Assembly: GCA_949283145.1 (NCBI GenBank)
Contig: CASDRL010000017.1
Location: 1-36,702 of the forward strand
Source of the DNA: an uncultured Clostridia bacterium
GTDB taxonomy: Bacteria > Bacillota > Clostridia > Christensenellales > CAG-917
Reading direction: 5' to 3'
DNA: 36,702 bases
Shown here: one piece after another, positions 8,930 through 18,076 of the stretch
Numbering within the stretch: position 1 is the first letter of the stretch
Layout of the letters: each line of letters starts with the position of its first letter
Notes under the pieces: model-generated
Told to the model about the DNA's origin: nothing
What the model saw: only the letters and a program-made list of their open reading frames with translations
Database searches by the model: none
Translations under genes and position numbers: made by a program

Positions 8930-10762
8930 TCACAGACCGGATCTGATCTGCAAGTTCGTGACCTGACCTGACGCATACTCGCCCGCTATCCACAGAGTGT
9001 AGGCGCCGGTATATTTGCTGGTCATCTCCGCCCACTGATTGTTCAGCTTGTCGAACACGACCTCTTCTCCGTCGATGAACATACGGAATGTCGCGACATT
9101 GTCGACGATCGTCCTCGTGACCTTGATGTGATGAGTCGCGGAAGGATCAGCCACAGCTTTCGTGCTTTCCAGCCAGTAGTAAGGCGCCGCGGGATCTTCA
9201 AAGGCGCGCTGATAGTTCCAGCTGTACATGCCCGCTATGCCCTGCGCTCCCTGCTGATTTGCGGAAGTGCCGAAAATGAAGGTCTCGACGTTATCCGCGG
9301 ACTCATAACGGGAGAGGTTGAGGGAGATGCCGGTGAATGCGGAGGTGTGTCCCGCATTGCAGGCAAGACCGCTGATGTCGAACTCCACCTCGAAGTCCCC
9401 CACGAGCATTGCGGTGTCGCCGATGCTCTTTGCCTTGTTGTCCTTGGACTGCACGCTGCTCGTCTTGAACGTGTAAGAGCCGTCCTCGCCGATCTCGACG
9501 ATCTCGCTGTTGGACGCATACAGCAGCTGGGAGAACGTGGGGCTCGCGAGCATGGCGTCGAGCTCTTCGTCATCCGTCACGACGGAGTAGCCCGTCACTT
9601 CCGCACAGACGTCCACCGCCACGAATATCGGCATGGTCGCGATGCCGTCATACACAGTGCTGCTGTCCATATACATGAGGGTGTCGTTGACGAGATAGTA
9701 GTAGTCGTTGTTGTCTCTGAGCAGACCGAATTTCACTTTGCCGGACTGCCAATCCACATTGTTGAGCCCGTTTTCGCCCCAAATCTGCGAGCGGGTCGTG
9801 ATCGCGGGCCAGGTCTCGTTGGGAAGGTCCTTAACGATAAACTTGTTGTAGTCGTTGCCCTGCCCTTCCACTCTCGGGGAGAACAGTCCGTAACGGGTGG
9901 AAGTTTCGCTGAGACCGCTGCCGATCCCGACGCCCTGCCATGCCCATGCGGTGACCTGTTCCGTGATCTCGAAATAGCCTTCGACATAATAGCGGGTGGC
10001 GCTGACATCCGAGAGATAAAGGGAGTGATAGCCCGCTTGGCTCGCGTCGATGTCGAGGGTCACGTGCGCGTTTTCGTCGTCCCTCTGAGCGGAAATGTCC
10101 CAATACGGCGAGCCGAGGTCGCCGCGGAAGAAACCTTTCTTGACGTCGAACACCACGGTGTCCTTGACCGCTCCGTCCATTGCCGACGCCGCGGTAACGG
10201 TGACGGTGCCCTCCGAATTGAAGGTCACCAGACCCGTCTCGTCCACGGACGCGACTTCATCGTTGTCGGACGACCATTCCACAAGGGCGTACGCGTCCTC
10301 GGGAGTCACGGACGCAGTGAGTTGCAGGGTCTGCCCCACCCACTGCAATTCGTCCGCCGCCGATATCGTCACCGCAGTCGGCGCCGCCGCCTGTTCGACG
10401 GTGATCTTCATCGTCGCCTGACAGCGGGGTTCGATGACAAGAGACGCCGTGATGGTGGCTTCGCCTGCGGAGACGCCCGTGACGAGCCCTCTGTCATCGA
10501 CCGTGGCGACTGCCGTGTTGTCGGAAGCATACGTCACGTCTTTGCTGGTCGTCCCCGTGACCGAAGAGCGCAGCTGCACCGTTGAGCCCGCTTTGATCGT
10601 AGTGCTGCCGATCGCCGTAAGTCTGATGGCATACGGTCCGTCATAGCCGGTGTCCGGCGTTTCCTGCGTCGTCTCTTCCTTGTTGCACGCGGCAAACAGG
10701 AGACAGAAACACAGCAGGACCGCCACCGCGACGATCGCAATTGATTTCCTTTTGTTGCCCAT
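8930..10762 (-). CDS. Big2-domain surface lipoprotein (operon gene 7), paralogue of gene 8
   Basis: This 610-residue lipoprotein has lipobox FAAC (Cys26). It has two Big2 domains (about 45-123 and 130-207; signatures VATVDDRGLVTGVSAGEATI and VASVDETGLVTFNSEG), then a roughly 400-residue beta-rich region. The latter parallels the next gene in order and motif (T-RSQ-W, YYYLVND against EFYAFING, AKSIGDTAML against AKSIGAKAML), so the two arose by duplication but have diverged strongly. The start at 10762 follows a perfect AAGGAGG; an upstream in-frame ATG at 10807 lies inside the ATPase gene and is unlikely. No enzyme motif is visible. It probably binds glycan at the cell surface (inference). 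Spacing to the ATPase stop is 19 bases. Confidence 0.75.
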   Translation of the reverse strand: MGNKRKSIAIVAVAVLLCFCLLFAACNKEETTQETPDTGYDGPYAIRLTAIGSTTIKAGSTVQLRSSVTGTTSKDVTYASDNTAVATVDDRGLVTGVSAGEATITASLVIEPRCQATMKITVEQAAAPTAVTISAADELQWVGQTLQLTASVTPEDAYALVEWSSDNDEVASVDETGLVTFNSEGTVTVTAASAMDGAVKDTVVFDVKKGFFRGDLGSPYWDISAQRDDENAHVTLDIDASQAGYHSLYLSDVSATRYYVEGYFEITEQVTAWAWQGVGIGSGLSETSTRYGLFSPRVEGQGNDYNKFIVKDLPNETWPAITTRSQIWGENGLNNVDWQSGKVKFGLLRDNNDYYYLVNDTLMYMDSSTVYDGIATMPIFVAVDVCAEVTGYSVVTDDEELDAMLASPTFSQLLYASNSEIVEIGEDGSYTFKTSSVQSKDNKAKSIGDTAMLVGDFEVEFDISGLACNAGHTSAFTGISLNLSRYESADNVETFIFGTSANQQGAQGIAGMYSWNYQRAFEDPAAPYYWLESTKAVADPSATHHIKVTRTIVDNVATFRMFIDGEEVVFDKLNNQWAEMTSKYTGAYTLWIAGEYASGQVTNLQIRSGL

Positions 10763-10781
10763 GGTTTTTCCTCCTTGTCTT

Positions 10782-12239
10782 TTATCGGATCGCAAGTCCG
10801 CTTTCAACGTCGAAAATGTGCATTTTCCCGACGTCTATCACCATCTCTTTTTCTTCGCCGGCGGTTATCCCCGTCTGCGGAGTCTTCATTTGGAGATCGA
10901 TGCCGAAAAGATCGAAATGCAGGATGTTTTCGCTTCCGAGCAGTTCCGCGAGAGTCACCTTGCCCGCGATCACGGGCGATACATCGCGGTCTTCGGGGAC
11001 GCTGTCCGCAAGATAGACGTGCTCGGGACGGATGCCGATCTTGATCTTTCCGCCCTCCGCGATGCTCCTGTAATGCTCCTCGGTCTTTTCGAGCTCCGAA
11101 ACGAGTTCCGCCTTCTTTCTCTCCTTCTCCGCAAGCACATCGGCTTTTTTCCTGAACAGTCCCGCAAACTTGGCGAGCCGCGCGGTGATGTCGGCGAAGA
11201 TGCGTTTCTTGGGCAGGTCTGCGGGCTTCTTCTCTTCCTTTCTGTACATCTGAGCCGCCCGCATTTTTGCGATCGTCTCGTCGGATATCTCGTCCGCGTG
11301 TTCGATCCCGTGCCTTATCTGCTCCGCCATGCGTTCGGCGAATGCCCTGTATTTTTCCTCAAATCCGTCCGCGGGCTTTATCTTTACGCCGTTTTCCAGC
11401 ACTATCTCGCCGTCGCGGTATTCCGCGTCTATGATGTTCATCGCGGGGCTGCCGATGAAAGTCGCCACAAAAAGATTGCTCGGCGAGTCGTACACTTCCA
11501 TCGCTTTGCCGACCTGCTGGATGAACCCTTTGTTCATCACGACGATGACGTTCGCCATCGTCATCGCCTCCGTCTGATCGTGCGTGACATAGATGGTCGT
11601 CGCGCCGACCTCCCTGTGTATGCGGATGATCTCTGAACGCATCTGCACCCTGAGCTTGGCGTCCAGGTTGGAAAGGGGCTCGTCCATCAGGAATATGTCC
11701 GTGTCCCTTACGATCGCGCGCCCGAGAGCCACCCTCTGCATCTGTCCGCCGGAAAGCTCCTTGGGCTTTCTGTCCAAAAGCTCTCCCAGATCCAGGATGT
11801 CCGCCGCCTTATATACTCTCTGCCTGATCTCGTCTTTCGGCAGCTTCCTGATCTTCAGCCCGAACGCGATGTTGTCGTACACCGTCATCTGCGGATAGAG
11901 CGCGTAGCTCTGGAACACCATCGCGATGTTGCGGTCCTTGCTTTGCAGAAAGTTGCTGTATGTCTTGTTGATGTAGAGCGAGCCGCTCGAGATGTCTTCG
12001 AGCCCCGCGATCATCCTCAGCGTAGTGCTCTTCCCGCAGCCGGAAGGCCCGACAAGCGCCACGAAATCGTGCTTGTTCACTTTGAGGTCGAAATCATAGA
12101 CCGCATGAACGCCGTTGGGATAAACTTTGTTCACCTTCTGCAACTCGACAAAAGAGGTCAGACTCTCGTCGACAAGTCTGTTCCGGTTCTCTTTGAGAAA
12201 CTTTCTCGCTTCTTTTTTTGACATCATCTTCTCTTCCAT
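10782..12239 (-). CDS. Sugar ABC transporter ATP-binding protein with large C-terminal insertion
   Basis: This 485-residue ATPase is of the MsmK/UgpC/MalK type that powers CUT1 sugar importers. Walker A GPSGCGKS is at 64-71, the Q-loop at VFQSYALYP, signature LSGGQ at 162-166, Walker B IFLMDEP at 182-188, and the switch His at 220 (VTHD). The C-terminal regulatory beta domain begins near 262, but a lysine- and glutamate-rich helical segment of about 105 residues (about 292-397) interrupts it before GIRPEHV. An N-terminal extension of roughly 28 residues is also present. Typical family members have about 365-380 residues. The start at 12239 has GAGGTGA upstream, 11 bases past the permease stop; an internal ATG at 12224 is possible. 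Having its own ATPase is uncommon for Bacillota CUT1 operons, which often share one MsmK. Confidence 0.93.
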   Translation of the reverse strand: MEEKMMSKKEARKFLKENRNRLVDESLTSFVELQKVNKVYPNGVHAVYDFDLKVNKHDFVALVGPSGCGKSTTLRMIAGLEDISSGSLYINKTYSNFLQSKDRNIAMVFQSYALYPQMTVYDNIAFGLKIRKLPKDEIRQRVYKAADILDLGELLDRKPKELSGGQMQRVALGRAIVRDTDIFLMDEPLSNLDAKLRVQMRSEIIRIHREVGATTIYVTHDQTEAMTMANVIVVMNKGFIQQVGKAMEVYDSPSNLFVATFIGSPAMNIIDAEYRDGEIVLENGVKIKPADGFEEKYRAFAERMAEQIRHGIEHADEISDETIAKMRAAQMYRKEEKKPADLPKKRIFADITARLAKFAGLFRKKADVLAEKERKKAELVSELEKTEEHYRSIAEGGKIKIGIRPEHVYLADSVPEDRDVSPVIAGKVTLAELLGSENILHFDLFGIDLQMKTPQTGITAGEEKEMVIDVGKMHIFDVESGLAIR

Positions 12240-12250
12240 CCGCTTTCACC

Positions 12251-13144
12251 TCACCTCTTTATCCCCGTGTTCGCAACGCCCTCGATGATCTTGCTCTGCG
12301 CGATAAGATAGACGATGAAGATCGGGATCATCGCTATGACCGCACTCGCGAGCGCCAGAGTCATGGACTCGTATGCTTCGCTCTGGTCGGAGATCACTTT
12401 GAGCCCGTATGCCAGAGTCCAGGTGCTGCGCGGCGCGCCGCCGATGATGAGCTGCGCCCACTGCACGTCGTTCCATGCGCCCATAAACCCGAACAAACCC
12501 TGCACGAACAGCGCCGATTTGCCGAGCGGCAGCACGATCTTGAAAAATATCTTCATGTTGCTCGCCCCGTCTATGCGGGCGTTTTCCACAAGATCCTTGG
12601 GTATCCCGACAAAGAACTGTCTGATCAGGAACACCCCGTACACCCCGCCCAGCGAAGGCAGGATCAGTCCCGCAAGCGATTTATAGGCGTTCAGCAAATT
12701 CATATTGATGAGCTGCGGCGTTGTGGATACTATCCCCGGGATGGTCATGGTGCAGATCAGGAAATAGAAGATCTTGTTCGCGTACTTGAAATCCAAAAAC
12801 ACGAACGCGTATGCCGCAAGCGCTGCGATCACCAGATAAAGCAGCGTCCCGCCCAGCGCCACGATGAGCGAATTGAAGAGCCAGTTCCAGATGGGATACC
12901 ATTCGTTGGGCGTGGTGCTGTTGAATTCCGCCTTGGAAAACAGCTCTTTATAGCCGTCGAATGTGAATGCGTCCCAGTCGGAAGGGAAAAATTTCTCCGG
13001 ATTGGCAAGCACATCGTTGCTCGTGCGGAAAGATCCCGCCACGCCCCAGACAAGAGGTATGATCATGAGAACGGAGACCGCGACAAGGATGAAGAAGGAA
13101 AGCGCCTTACTGACTTTCTTTCCACTGTCTAAACCCTTCAGCAT
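12251..13144 (-). CDS. Carbohydrate ABC transporter permease (MalG/CUT1 type)
   Basis: This 297-residue protein has six predicted membrane segments and the cytoplasmic EAA loop typical of CUT1 inner-membrane subunits (ENARIDGASNMKIFFKIVLPL region, the coupling site for the ATPase). An N-terminal membrane helix is followed by a long outer loop, as in MalG-family permeases. With the neighbouring permease it forms the translocation pore. The start at 13144 is fixed by AAAGGAGGT six bases upstream, inside the preceding gene, which it overlaps by 38 bases; this suggests translational coupling that keeps the two permeases in equal amounts. The substrate is inferred to be arabino- or galacto-oligosaccharides from the operon. 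Confidence 0.93.
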   Translation of the reverse strand: MLKGLDSGKKVSKALSFFILVAVSVLMIIPLVWGVAGSFRTSNDVLANPEKFFPSDWDAFTFDGYKELFSKAEFNSTTPNEWYPIWNWLFNSLIVALGGTLLYLVIAALAAYAFVFLDFKYANKIFYFLICTMTIPGIVSTTPQLINMNLLNAYKSLAGLILPSLGGVYGVFLIRQFFVGIPKDLVENARIDGASNMKIFFKIVLPLGKSALFVQGLFGFMGAWNDVQWAQLIIGGAPRSTWTLAYGLKVISDQSEAYESMTLALASAVIAMIPIFIVYLIAQSKIIEGVANTGIKR

Positions 13145-14084
13145 GTTTTCTACCTCCTTTTCTGTCTTTGGATACTATCAGCTGCACGATCGCGATGCAG
13201 ATGATGATTATGCCGAGGCATATGCCCATCGCCGCCGCGTAGCCGAACGCCCGCGGATTGGACCCCGCAAGCAGATCCTGGATGCGGTAGACGGCGGATT
13301 TCATCGAGTCGAGATCGGGATTGTTGCTCCCGAGGATGAAGATCTGACCGTAGATGTTCATATAGCCGATGATGGTGGTGAACAGGGTCAGGAACAGCTG
13401 CGGCTTTATGCCCGGCAAAGTCACGTGCAGGAACTTCTGCCATGCGTTACATCCGTCGATCTTCGCCGCCTCGTAAAGGGTCTTGTCCACGTTTTCGAGA
13501 CCCGCCGACATGATGATGAAATTGCCGCCTATCCCGCACCAGATGCACAGGAACGCGATCATGAACCAGCACGCCGTGACGCTGCCGAACCAATCGATCG
13601 AAAGTCCGAAAACGTTGTTTATCCATCCGTAATGCGAGTCAAACATACGCATCAGGATAAGACCGGTGGCTGTCAGCGGGAATATCCCCGGGATGTAGAT
13701 CATCGCGCGGAACAGCTTGTAGCCCGGCGGTTTGACGTTGATGAGCAGGGCGAGCGCGAGCGGGATGAGCATCGACAGGGGAACTATGCAGGCGCAGAAC
13801 TCCACCGTAGTCCCCACTGCCGACCAGAAATCTCTCGCAATGGAATTGTCCCCGAACAGCACCGTGAAATTCTCCATCGTCCCGACCTCTTCGGGCATGA
13901 AAGAGCGCGGCGTGAATTCGGAAAACGCCATCACTATGCCGAAGATGAGCGGGAAGACGAAGAACATGGCAAAACTGACCGCGTACGGCCCGAGGAAAGT
14001 CCCCACCGAAAGGGACTTCCTCGCCAGGCTCTTTCTCATTTCACGCGTTTCGGCGTATTGTCTGATCTCTACCGATCTGCTCAC
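13107..14084 (-). CDS. Carbohydrate ABC transporter permease (MalF/CUT1 type)
   Basis: This 325-residue membrane protein has about six helices and the EAA motif (YEAAKIDGCNAWQKFLHVTLPGI region) that docks to the ATPase. A charged N-terminal tail of about 25 residues precedes the first helix, as is common in Clostridia MalF-like subunits. It pairs with the product of the next gene. It lies 21 bases after the solute-binding protein stop. Its 3' end overlaps the next permease by 38 bases. Confidence 0.93.
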   Translation of the reverse strand: MSRSVEIRQYAETREMRKSLARKSLSVGTFLGPYAVSFAMFFVFPLIFGIVMAFSEFTPRSFMPEEVGTMENFTVLFGDNSIARDFWSAVGTTVEFCACIVPLSMLIPLALALLINVKPPGYKLFRAMIYIPGIFPLTATGLILMRMFDSHYGWINNVFGLSIDWFGSVTACWFMIAFLCIWCGIGGNFIIMSAGLENVDKTLYEAAKIDGCNAWQKFLHVTLPGIKPQLFLTLFTTIIGYMNIYGQIFILGSNNPDLDSMKSAVYRIQDLLAGSNPRAFGYAAAMGICLGIIIICIAIVQLIVSKDRKGGRKHAEGFRQWKESQ

Positions 14085-14105
14085 GTTTCGTCCTCCCCGG
14101 GATCG

Positions 14106-15602
14106 TCAGCTGTACAATCGGATATAATCGACGCAGCTGCTGTATTGCTCGTCCAAAATGGACTTGATGCTCTTATTCCTGTAAGAATTGGCGATGGACT
14201 GCTGTGCCGCCGTCTTGAAATACGTGTCCACATAGGAATAGTATTTTGTGGGCGGGACTACGACGTAATCGTCCGGGGTGCCCCAATACTTGACATAGGC
14301 TTCATAAGCCGGATCGGAAAGGTAGTCGGAGGACTGTGCGACGGAAAGCACCGCGGGAAGATGCCCGCGCTTCGCCCATTCGATGCCGGAATAGTTGGAC
14401 ATATAATCCATAAACACGGTCGCCGCCGCCGCTTTCGTGTAGCTCGTGACAGTGCTCATAAGAGTGATCGCGTGTCCCTCGCCCTTGATGAGAGAAGCGT
14501 ATTCGGCGTCGGAGTCTTTCGCAAACATTCCGGAAAGGGACCTGGTGGCGATGTTGGCGGAACCGCCGTCGGCGCCGAGCATCTGATCGAAGGTCTGGAC
14601 TTCTCTCTGCCACGCCCACGGACCCTGAAGTTTGAAGATGCACTTGCCGCTGTTGAAGGGAGCGTCGCCGACATCATAGGAAGAGCCGTAATCCAGGCTG
14701 AGCGCATGGCTGTTGGTGGAAGAACCGCTGGGGAAGATCCAGTCGCGCAGCACTTGCAGACCGTCCGCGGTCTTCTGAGTGTTCCATGCGGGCATACCCT
14801 CGCCGTCCACGATGGAGCCGCCGTTCTGCACGGACGCGGTGTAGTCCACGAATTCGTGCACCCACATGTCGCCGTAAGAGATCGGGAATGCGGTGTACGG
14901 TTCGGCAGAGGACGCGAGTCTCCATTCCGTCGCGCTGTACCCCTCGGAATTCTCTCCCCTGATCCAAAGTTTATTGTTCGCCGCAAGTTCAGCCGCCTTA
15001 TCCGCGACCTCGCACAGCTCCGTATAATTGGTGGGGATCTCGAGCCCGTTCTTTTCCAGGATATCCGTCCTTATGCAGATGATCGCGGAGTGCACGTCGA
15101 CGGGCACGCCGTATGCGACGCCGTCAATGGTCACGGAGTCGAGGAGAGAGCCTACGAAATCGCTCTTGTCAAAAGAAGCGCCGCTCTTTTCGAAGAAGAA
15201 ATCGACCTGCTGCAGCCACCCTCTTTCGTTATATTCGGTCACGCGGGAACCGTGGTTGAACAGGATGTCCGGAGCATTCTCTCTGTCGAACTGCATAGTG
15301 TTGCTGAGCAGAGTTTCGAGGTCGTAGCGGGAGTAATGTTCGACGGTAACGTTGATCATCCCGTCGTACATGCGGTTGAATTCCGCAACGATCTGATCCT
15401 GCGTGTTGGCGTCGTCGCCCGTCGTGACGCTCCACATTTTGAGTTCGATGTTGTCATACACCACATTGCCGTTCTCGTCCCAGACTATGTCGCCGTCTCC
15501 TTCGAGCACGGGAGGGCCGTTTTCATCGCCGTTGCAGCCCGCGAAAGAAAATGCGGTCACGGCGATTATCAGCAATATGAAAATCCATTTCTTTTTTCTC
15601 AT
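14106..15602 (-). CDS. Extracellular sugar-binding lipoprotein (CUT1 solute-binding protein)
   Basis: This 498-residue lipoprotein has lipobox FAGC (Cys23) and the two-lobed extracellular solute-binding protein fold of family 1. Recognisable parts include the N-terminal IELKMWSVTTGDDANTQDQI strand-helix region, APDILFNHGS, AYGVPVDVHSAIICIRTD, and the late KAAAATVFMDYM helix. It captures oligosaccharides outside the cell and hands them to the two permeases encoded directly downstream. The start has AGGAGGAAG upstream. It sits between the secreted GH43 genes and the permeases, the normal order for such operons. The ligand is not shown by sequence; arabino-oligosaccharides are the best guess from context. 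Confidence 0.92.
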   Translation of the reverse strand: MRKKKWIFILLIIAVTAFSFAGCNGDENGPPVLEGDGDIVWDENGNVVYDNIELKMWSVTTGDDANTQDQIVAEFNRMYDGMINVTVEHYSRYDLETLLSNTMQFDRENAPDILFNHGSRVTEYNERGWLQQVDFFFEKSGASFDKSDFVGSLLDSVTIDGVAYGVPVDVHSAIICIRTDILEKNGLEIPTNYTELCEVADKAAELAANNKLWIRGENSEGYSATEWRLASSAEPYTAFPISYGDMWVHEFVDYTASVQNGGSIVDGEGMPAWNTQKTADGLQVLRDWIFPSGSSTNSHALSLDYGSSYDVGDAPFNSGKCIFKLQGPWAWQREVQTFDQMLGADGGSANIATRSLSGMFAKDSDAEYASLIKGEGHAITLMSTVTSYTKAAAATVFMDYMSNYSGIEWAKRGHLPAVLSVAQSSDYLSDPAYEAYVKYWGTPDDYVVVPPTKYYSYVDTYFKTAAQQSIANSYRNKSIKSILDEQYSSCVDYIRLYS

Positions 15603-15617
15603 GATCTTCCTCCTGAT

Positions 15618-16799
15618 TTAAAATTTCACTATGGTCGGCCCGATCTTTTCCTCGCGGACGGAAGCTTTCCTACCCTCCACATAAGGCATACCGTTCTCGT
15701 CCCACAGCAATTTGTCCATGAAAACTATCCTCTCGCCCGGTCTTTCGCCGTAAACGTCGTAGCCGTGATAGAACAGCCACCACTCTCCCGCAAAATCCTG
15801 CACGACGGTGTTGTGCCCGACTCCGACAACGGTATCGCTCGGAGACACGACCTCTTCGCCGTACGGTGCCTCGTCGAGGGGGATGCCGTCATGCGTCGTG
15901 AACTTGTCAAGAAAAGCGTCCGCGACTCCCACGCGCACTTTATAGGTGGAATCGGTGGAACCAAGGCAGGTGCCCTGCGAGCCGAAGTAGTAGAGCTTTC
16001 CGTTGTGGCGGATGATATAGCTGCCTTCGTAGTTGATGTCCACGTTCATCCCGTTCCCGCCCGTGTTGTCGTCGATCAGCCAATATATGTGGTCTTTCAC
16101 CTGATCGCCGTAAAACAGCTCGGTGCCGTCATCGGTGAGCAGCGTCGCCGCTATGCCGTAAAAACTGCCCCACACCATATAGAGTTGGTCGCCGTCATAG
16201 AATGGGAAGGGATCGATGCCGTTCACGACGCCGGTCATCTCCTGATCGAGGAGCTTGCCGTAATGAGTCCACGGTCCGTACGGGGTGGGAGAGGTCGCCA
16301 CGCCGATGCCCGGGTTGGAGTCTCCCCAAAGAGAGAGAGAATAGTAGTAGTTGTAAGTGTCGCCCACTTTGATGATGGCGGGCGCCCACACTCCCGCGTC
16401 GGGATCGTGCCAATCGAGAGCGTTCGGATGCCCGTCGAAGACGCTTCCCACCCATGTCCAATCGACAAGGTTTTTGCTTCTGAAGATGGGACCTCTGTCA
16501 TACTGCATGCCCTTTTCGCCCATCTCGCAATAGGTGTTTGTGCAGTACATATAGAAATATCCGCTTTCGTCGTCGCGATACACGTCGGGATCGGCAACGG
16601 TGACCTGATATTCGGATCCGTCCTGCTTATAAAACCGCAGCGGATTCGAATAGGTCTCGTTGGTGTATTCTCTCTCCTCGGACGGCGTCGTATCGGCGTC
16701 CTGCCCGCCCGACGGATCGGGATCGTTGCATCCGAACGCGCACGCCGCGGTCATTACCGCCATGACCGCCGCCGCAATGATCGTCAGGAACCTCTTCAT
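15618..16799 (-). CDS. Glycoside hydrolase family 43 lipoprotein (arabinanase-like)
   Basis: This 393-residue protein has signal peptide and lipobox FGC (Cys24). GH43 residues: Asp70 in VADPDV (base), Asp196 in GIDPFP (pKa modulator), Glu258 in NYEGSY (acid), and His329 in GVGHN, which in endo-arabinanases helps bind a structural cation. The overall plan and the GVWAP..I.KVGDTYNYYYS motif fit extracellular arabinan endo-1,5-alpha-L-arabinanases. The start at 16799 follows CAGGAGGTGG; an upstream in-frame ATG at 16829 lacks such a site. It is a tandem paralogue of the next upstream gene: both end with the shared pattern YMDKLLWDE/FMDKLLWDENGMPYVEG.KAS. It should act on polymer at the cell surface. 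Confidence 0.88.
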   Translation of the reverse strand: MKRFLTIIAAAVMAVMTAACAFGCNDPDPSGGQDADTTPSEEREYTNETYSNPLRFYKQDGSEYQVTVADPDVYRDDESGYFYMYCTNTYCEMGEKGMQYDRGPIFRSKNLVDWTWVGSVFDGHPNALDWHDPDAGVWAPAIIKVGDTYNYYYSLSLWGDSNPGIGVATSPTPYGPWTHYGKLLDQEMTGVVNGIDPFPFYDGDQLYMVWGSFYGIAATLLTDDGTELFYGDQVKDHIYWLIDDNTGGNGMNVDINYEGSYIIRHNGKLYYFGSQGTCLGSTDSTYKVRVGVADAFLDKFTTHDGIPLDEAPYGEEVVSPSDTVVGVGHNTVVQDFAGEWWLFYHGYDVYGERPGERIVFMDKLLWDENGMPYVEGRKASVREEKIGPTIVKF

Positions 16800-16839
16800 C
16801 TTCCACCTCCTGTACTTCCGCGGGAGCAAACTCCGCCGT

Positions 16840-18006
16840 TCATGCCGCGTTTTCTATGCTGTCGATGTACGGTCCCGGCAATTCCGTGCCGTTGCTTGCT
16901 TTGTTGCCCTCGACATAGGGCATGCCCGTCTCTTCATCCCACAGCAATTTGTCCATATAAAGCACCCTGGGCTCCGCTGCCGCCCGGGTGTCGTAACCGT
17001 GATAAAGCATCCAGTAGGCGCCCGCATCGTCCGTGATCACGGCGCAATGCCCCGTGCCCATCGCCCCGCTGAGCGAAGGCGCGACCACTACATCGCCGCG
17101 GTTGGGCCCGAACATATCTCTGCCCTGCGAATCGAGATAAGGACCGGTGAGGGACTCGGAACGCGCCACAACGACGTGATAGGTGGACTGCTTCCCGCTG
17201 AGACACGTGCCGGTGGACAGGAAGAGATAATACCGGCCGTCTTTTTTGAGAATGATGCTCGCCTCGTAATTGTCGTTGTTGAAGATCTCGAACCCGGCGA
17301 GAGCGACCTTGTGCTCCCTCTGATATTCCAGCCCGCCCATGAGACCGAGCCCGTCATCCGTAAGCTCCACGAGAGTGATCAGCCCGCCGAAGGATCCGAA
17401 AACCATATACAATCTGTCGTCGTCATAGAAAACGTGCGGGTCGATGGAATTGGTGACCCCGATCTCCTCGCTGTTGAAAAGTTTTCCGTAATGGGTCCAC
17501 GGACCGTACGGCGTGGGAGCCGTGGCGACGCCGATGCCCGGGTTCTCGTCACCGCCCGTGGAAAGCGAATAATAGAAATTCCATGTGTCGCCGACTTTGC
17601 ACACGGTGGGCGCCCACACGCCGGCGCCGGAAGTCCCCCATGAAGGCACATAGTTCTCGAAAACGTCGCCCACATACTCCCAGCTCTGCATATCCCGAGA
17701 CTTCCAGATCGGTCCGCGTTTGAAAGCGAGCTCGGGGGTGTAGACGTCTGTCTGCGTGCAGTACATATAAAACATGCCGTCATCATCGCGCACGATGTAA
17801 GGATCGGCCTGATAAGTGCTCTTGCGCTCTCCGTCCACAACGGGAAAGATGGGGTTAGTATAAAAATTGTTCTGCGAAACGACGGGCTCTTCGAGAGTTT
17901 CATCCACGGTGCCGTTCCCTTTCCCGTCTCCGTTGCATCCAGCAAATACGGCTAAAACCGCCGTGAGCAACATGACCGACAACAACAAAAACGTGATCTT
18001 TTTCAT
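16840..18006 (-). CDS. Glycoside hydrolase family 43 lipoprotein, first gene of operon
   Basis: This 388-residue protein has lipobox FAGC (Cys24). GH43 residues: Asp68 in QADPY, Asp189 in SIDPHV, Glu248 in NYEASI and His320 in GTGHC. The same five-bladed propeller pattern as its downstream paralogue is seen (GVWAPTVCKVGDTWNFYYS, GPWTHYGKLF, YYLFLSTG). Together the pair are probably surface endo-arabinanases with different cleavage preferences (inference). The start has GAAGGGGGAAA upstream and lies about 20 bases from a predicted transcription start. The gap to the next gene is 40 bases. Being first behind the regulated promoter, it is expected to be strongly induced. Confidence 0.88.
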   Translation of the reverse strand: MKKITFLLLSVMLLTAVLAVFAGCNGDGKGNGTVDETLEEPVVSQNNFYTNPIFPVVDGERKSTYQADPYIVRDDDGMFYMYCTQTDVYTPELAFKRGPIWKSRDMQSWEYVGDVFENYVPSWGTSGAGVWAPTVCKVGDTWNFYYSLSTGGDENPGIGVATAPTPYGPWTHYGKLFNSEEIGVTNSIDPHVFYDDDRLYMVFGSFGGLITLVELTDDGLGLMGGLEYQREHKVALAGFEIFNNDNYEASIILKKDGRYYLFLSTGTCLSGKQSTYHVVVARSESLTGPYLDSQGRDMFGPNRGDVVVAPSLSGAMGTGHCAVITDDAGAYWMLYHGYDTRAAAEPRVLYMDKLLWDEETGMPYVEGNKASNGTELPGPYIDSIENAA

Positions 18007-18032
18007 ATTTTCCCCCTTCTCTTTTTTTCATA

Positions 18033-18061
18033 ATCGTACCAACAAAAAATAACACATTCAA
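18033..18061 (-). promoter_or_regulatory. Predicted promoter of the glycan operon
   Basis: Read on the minus strand: -35 TTGAAT at 18061-18056, a 17-base spacer, -10 TACGAT at 18038-18033. Each hexamer matches four of six consensus bases, which is weak and fits a promoter needing an activator. The start would be near 18026, leaving a leader of about 20 bases. A GTTAT-type half-site (complement of 18044-18054) lies inside the spacer. Confidence 0.55.
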
Positions 18062-18076
18062 TACAATATCGGGCAT

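Noticed and set aside
12963..17036. A 1357-residue open frame on the plus strand
   Set aside because: It runs antisense through two permease genes, the binding protein and a GH43 gene, which all have clear domains and ribosome sites. Its His/Arg-rich product is typical of an antisense shadow in GC-rich DNA.
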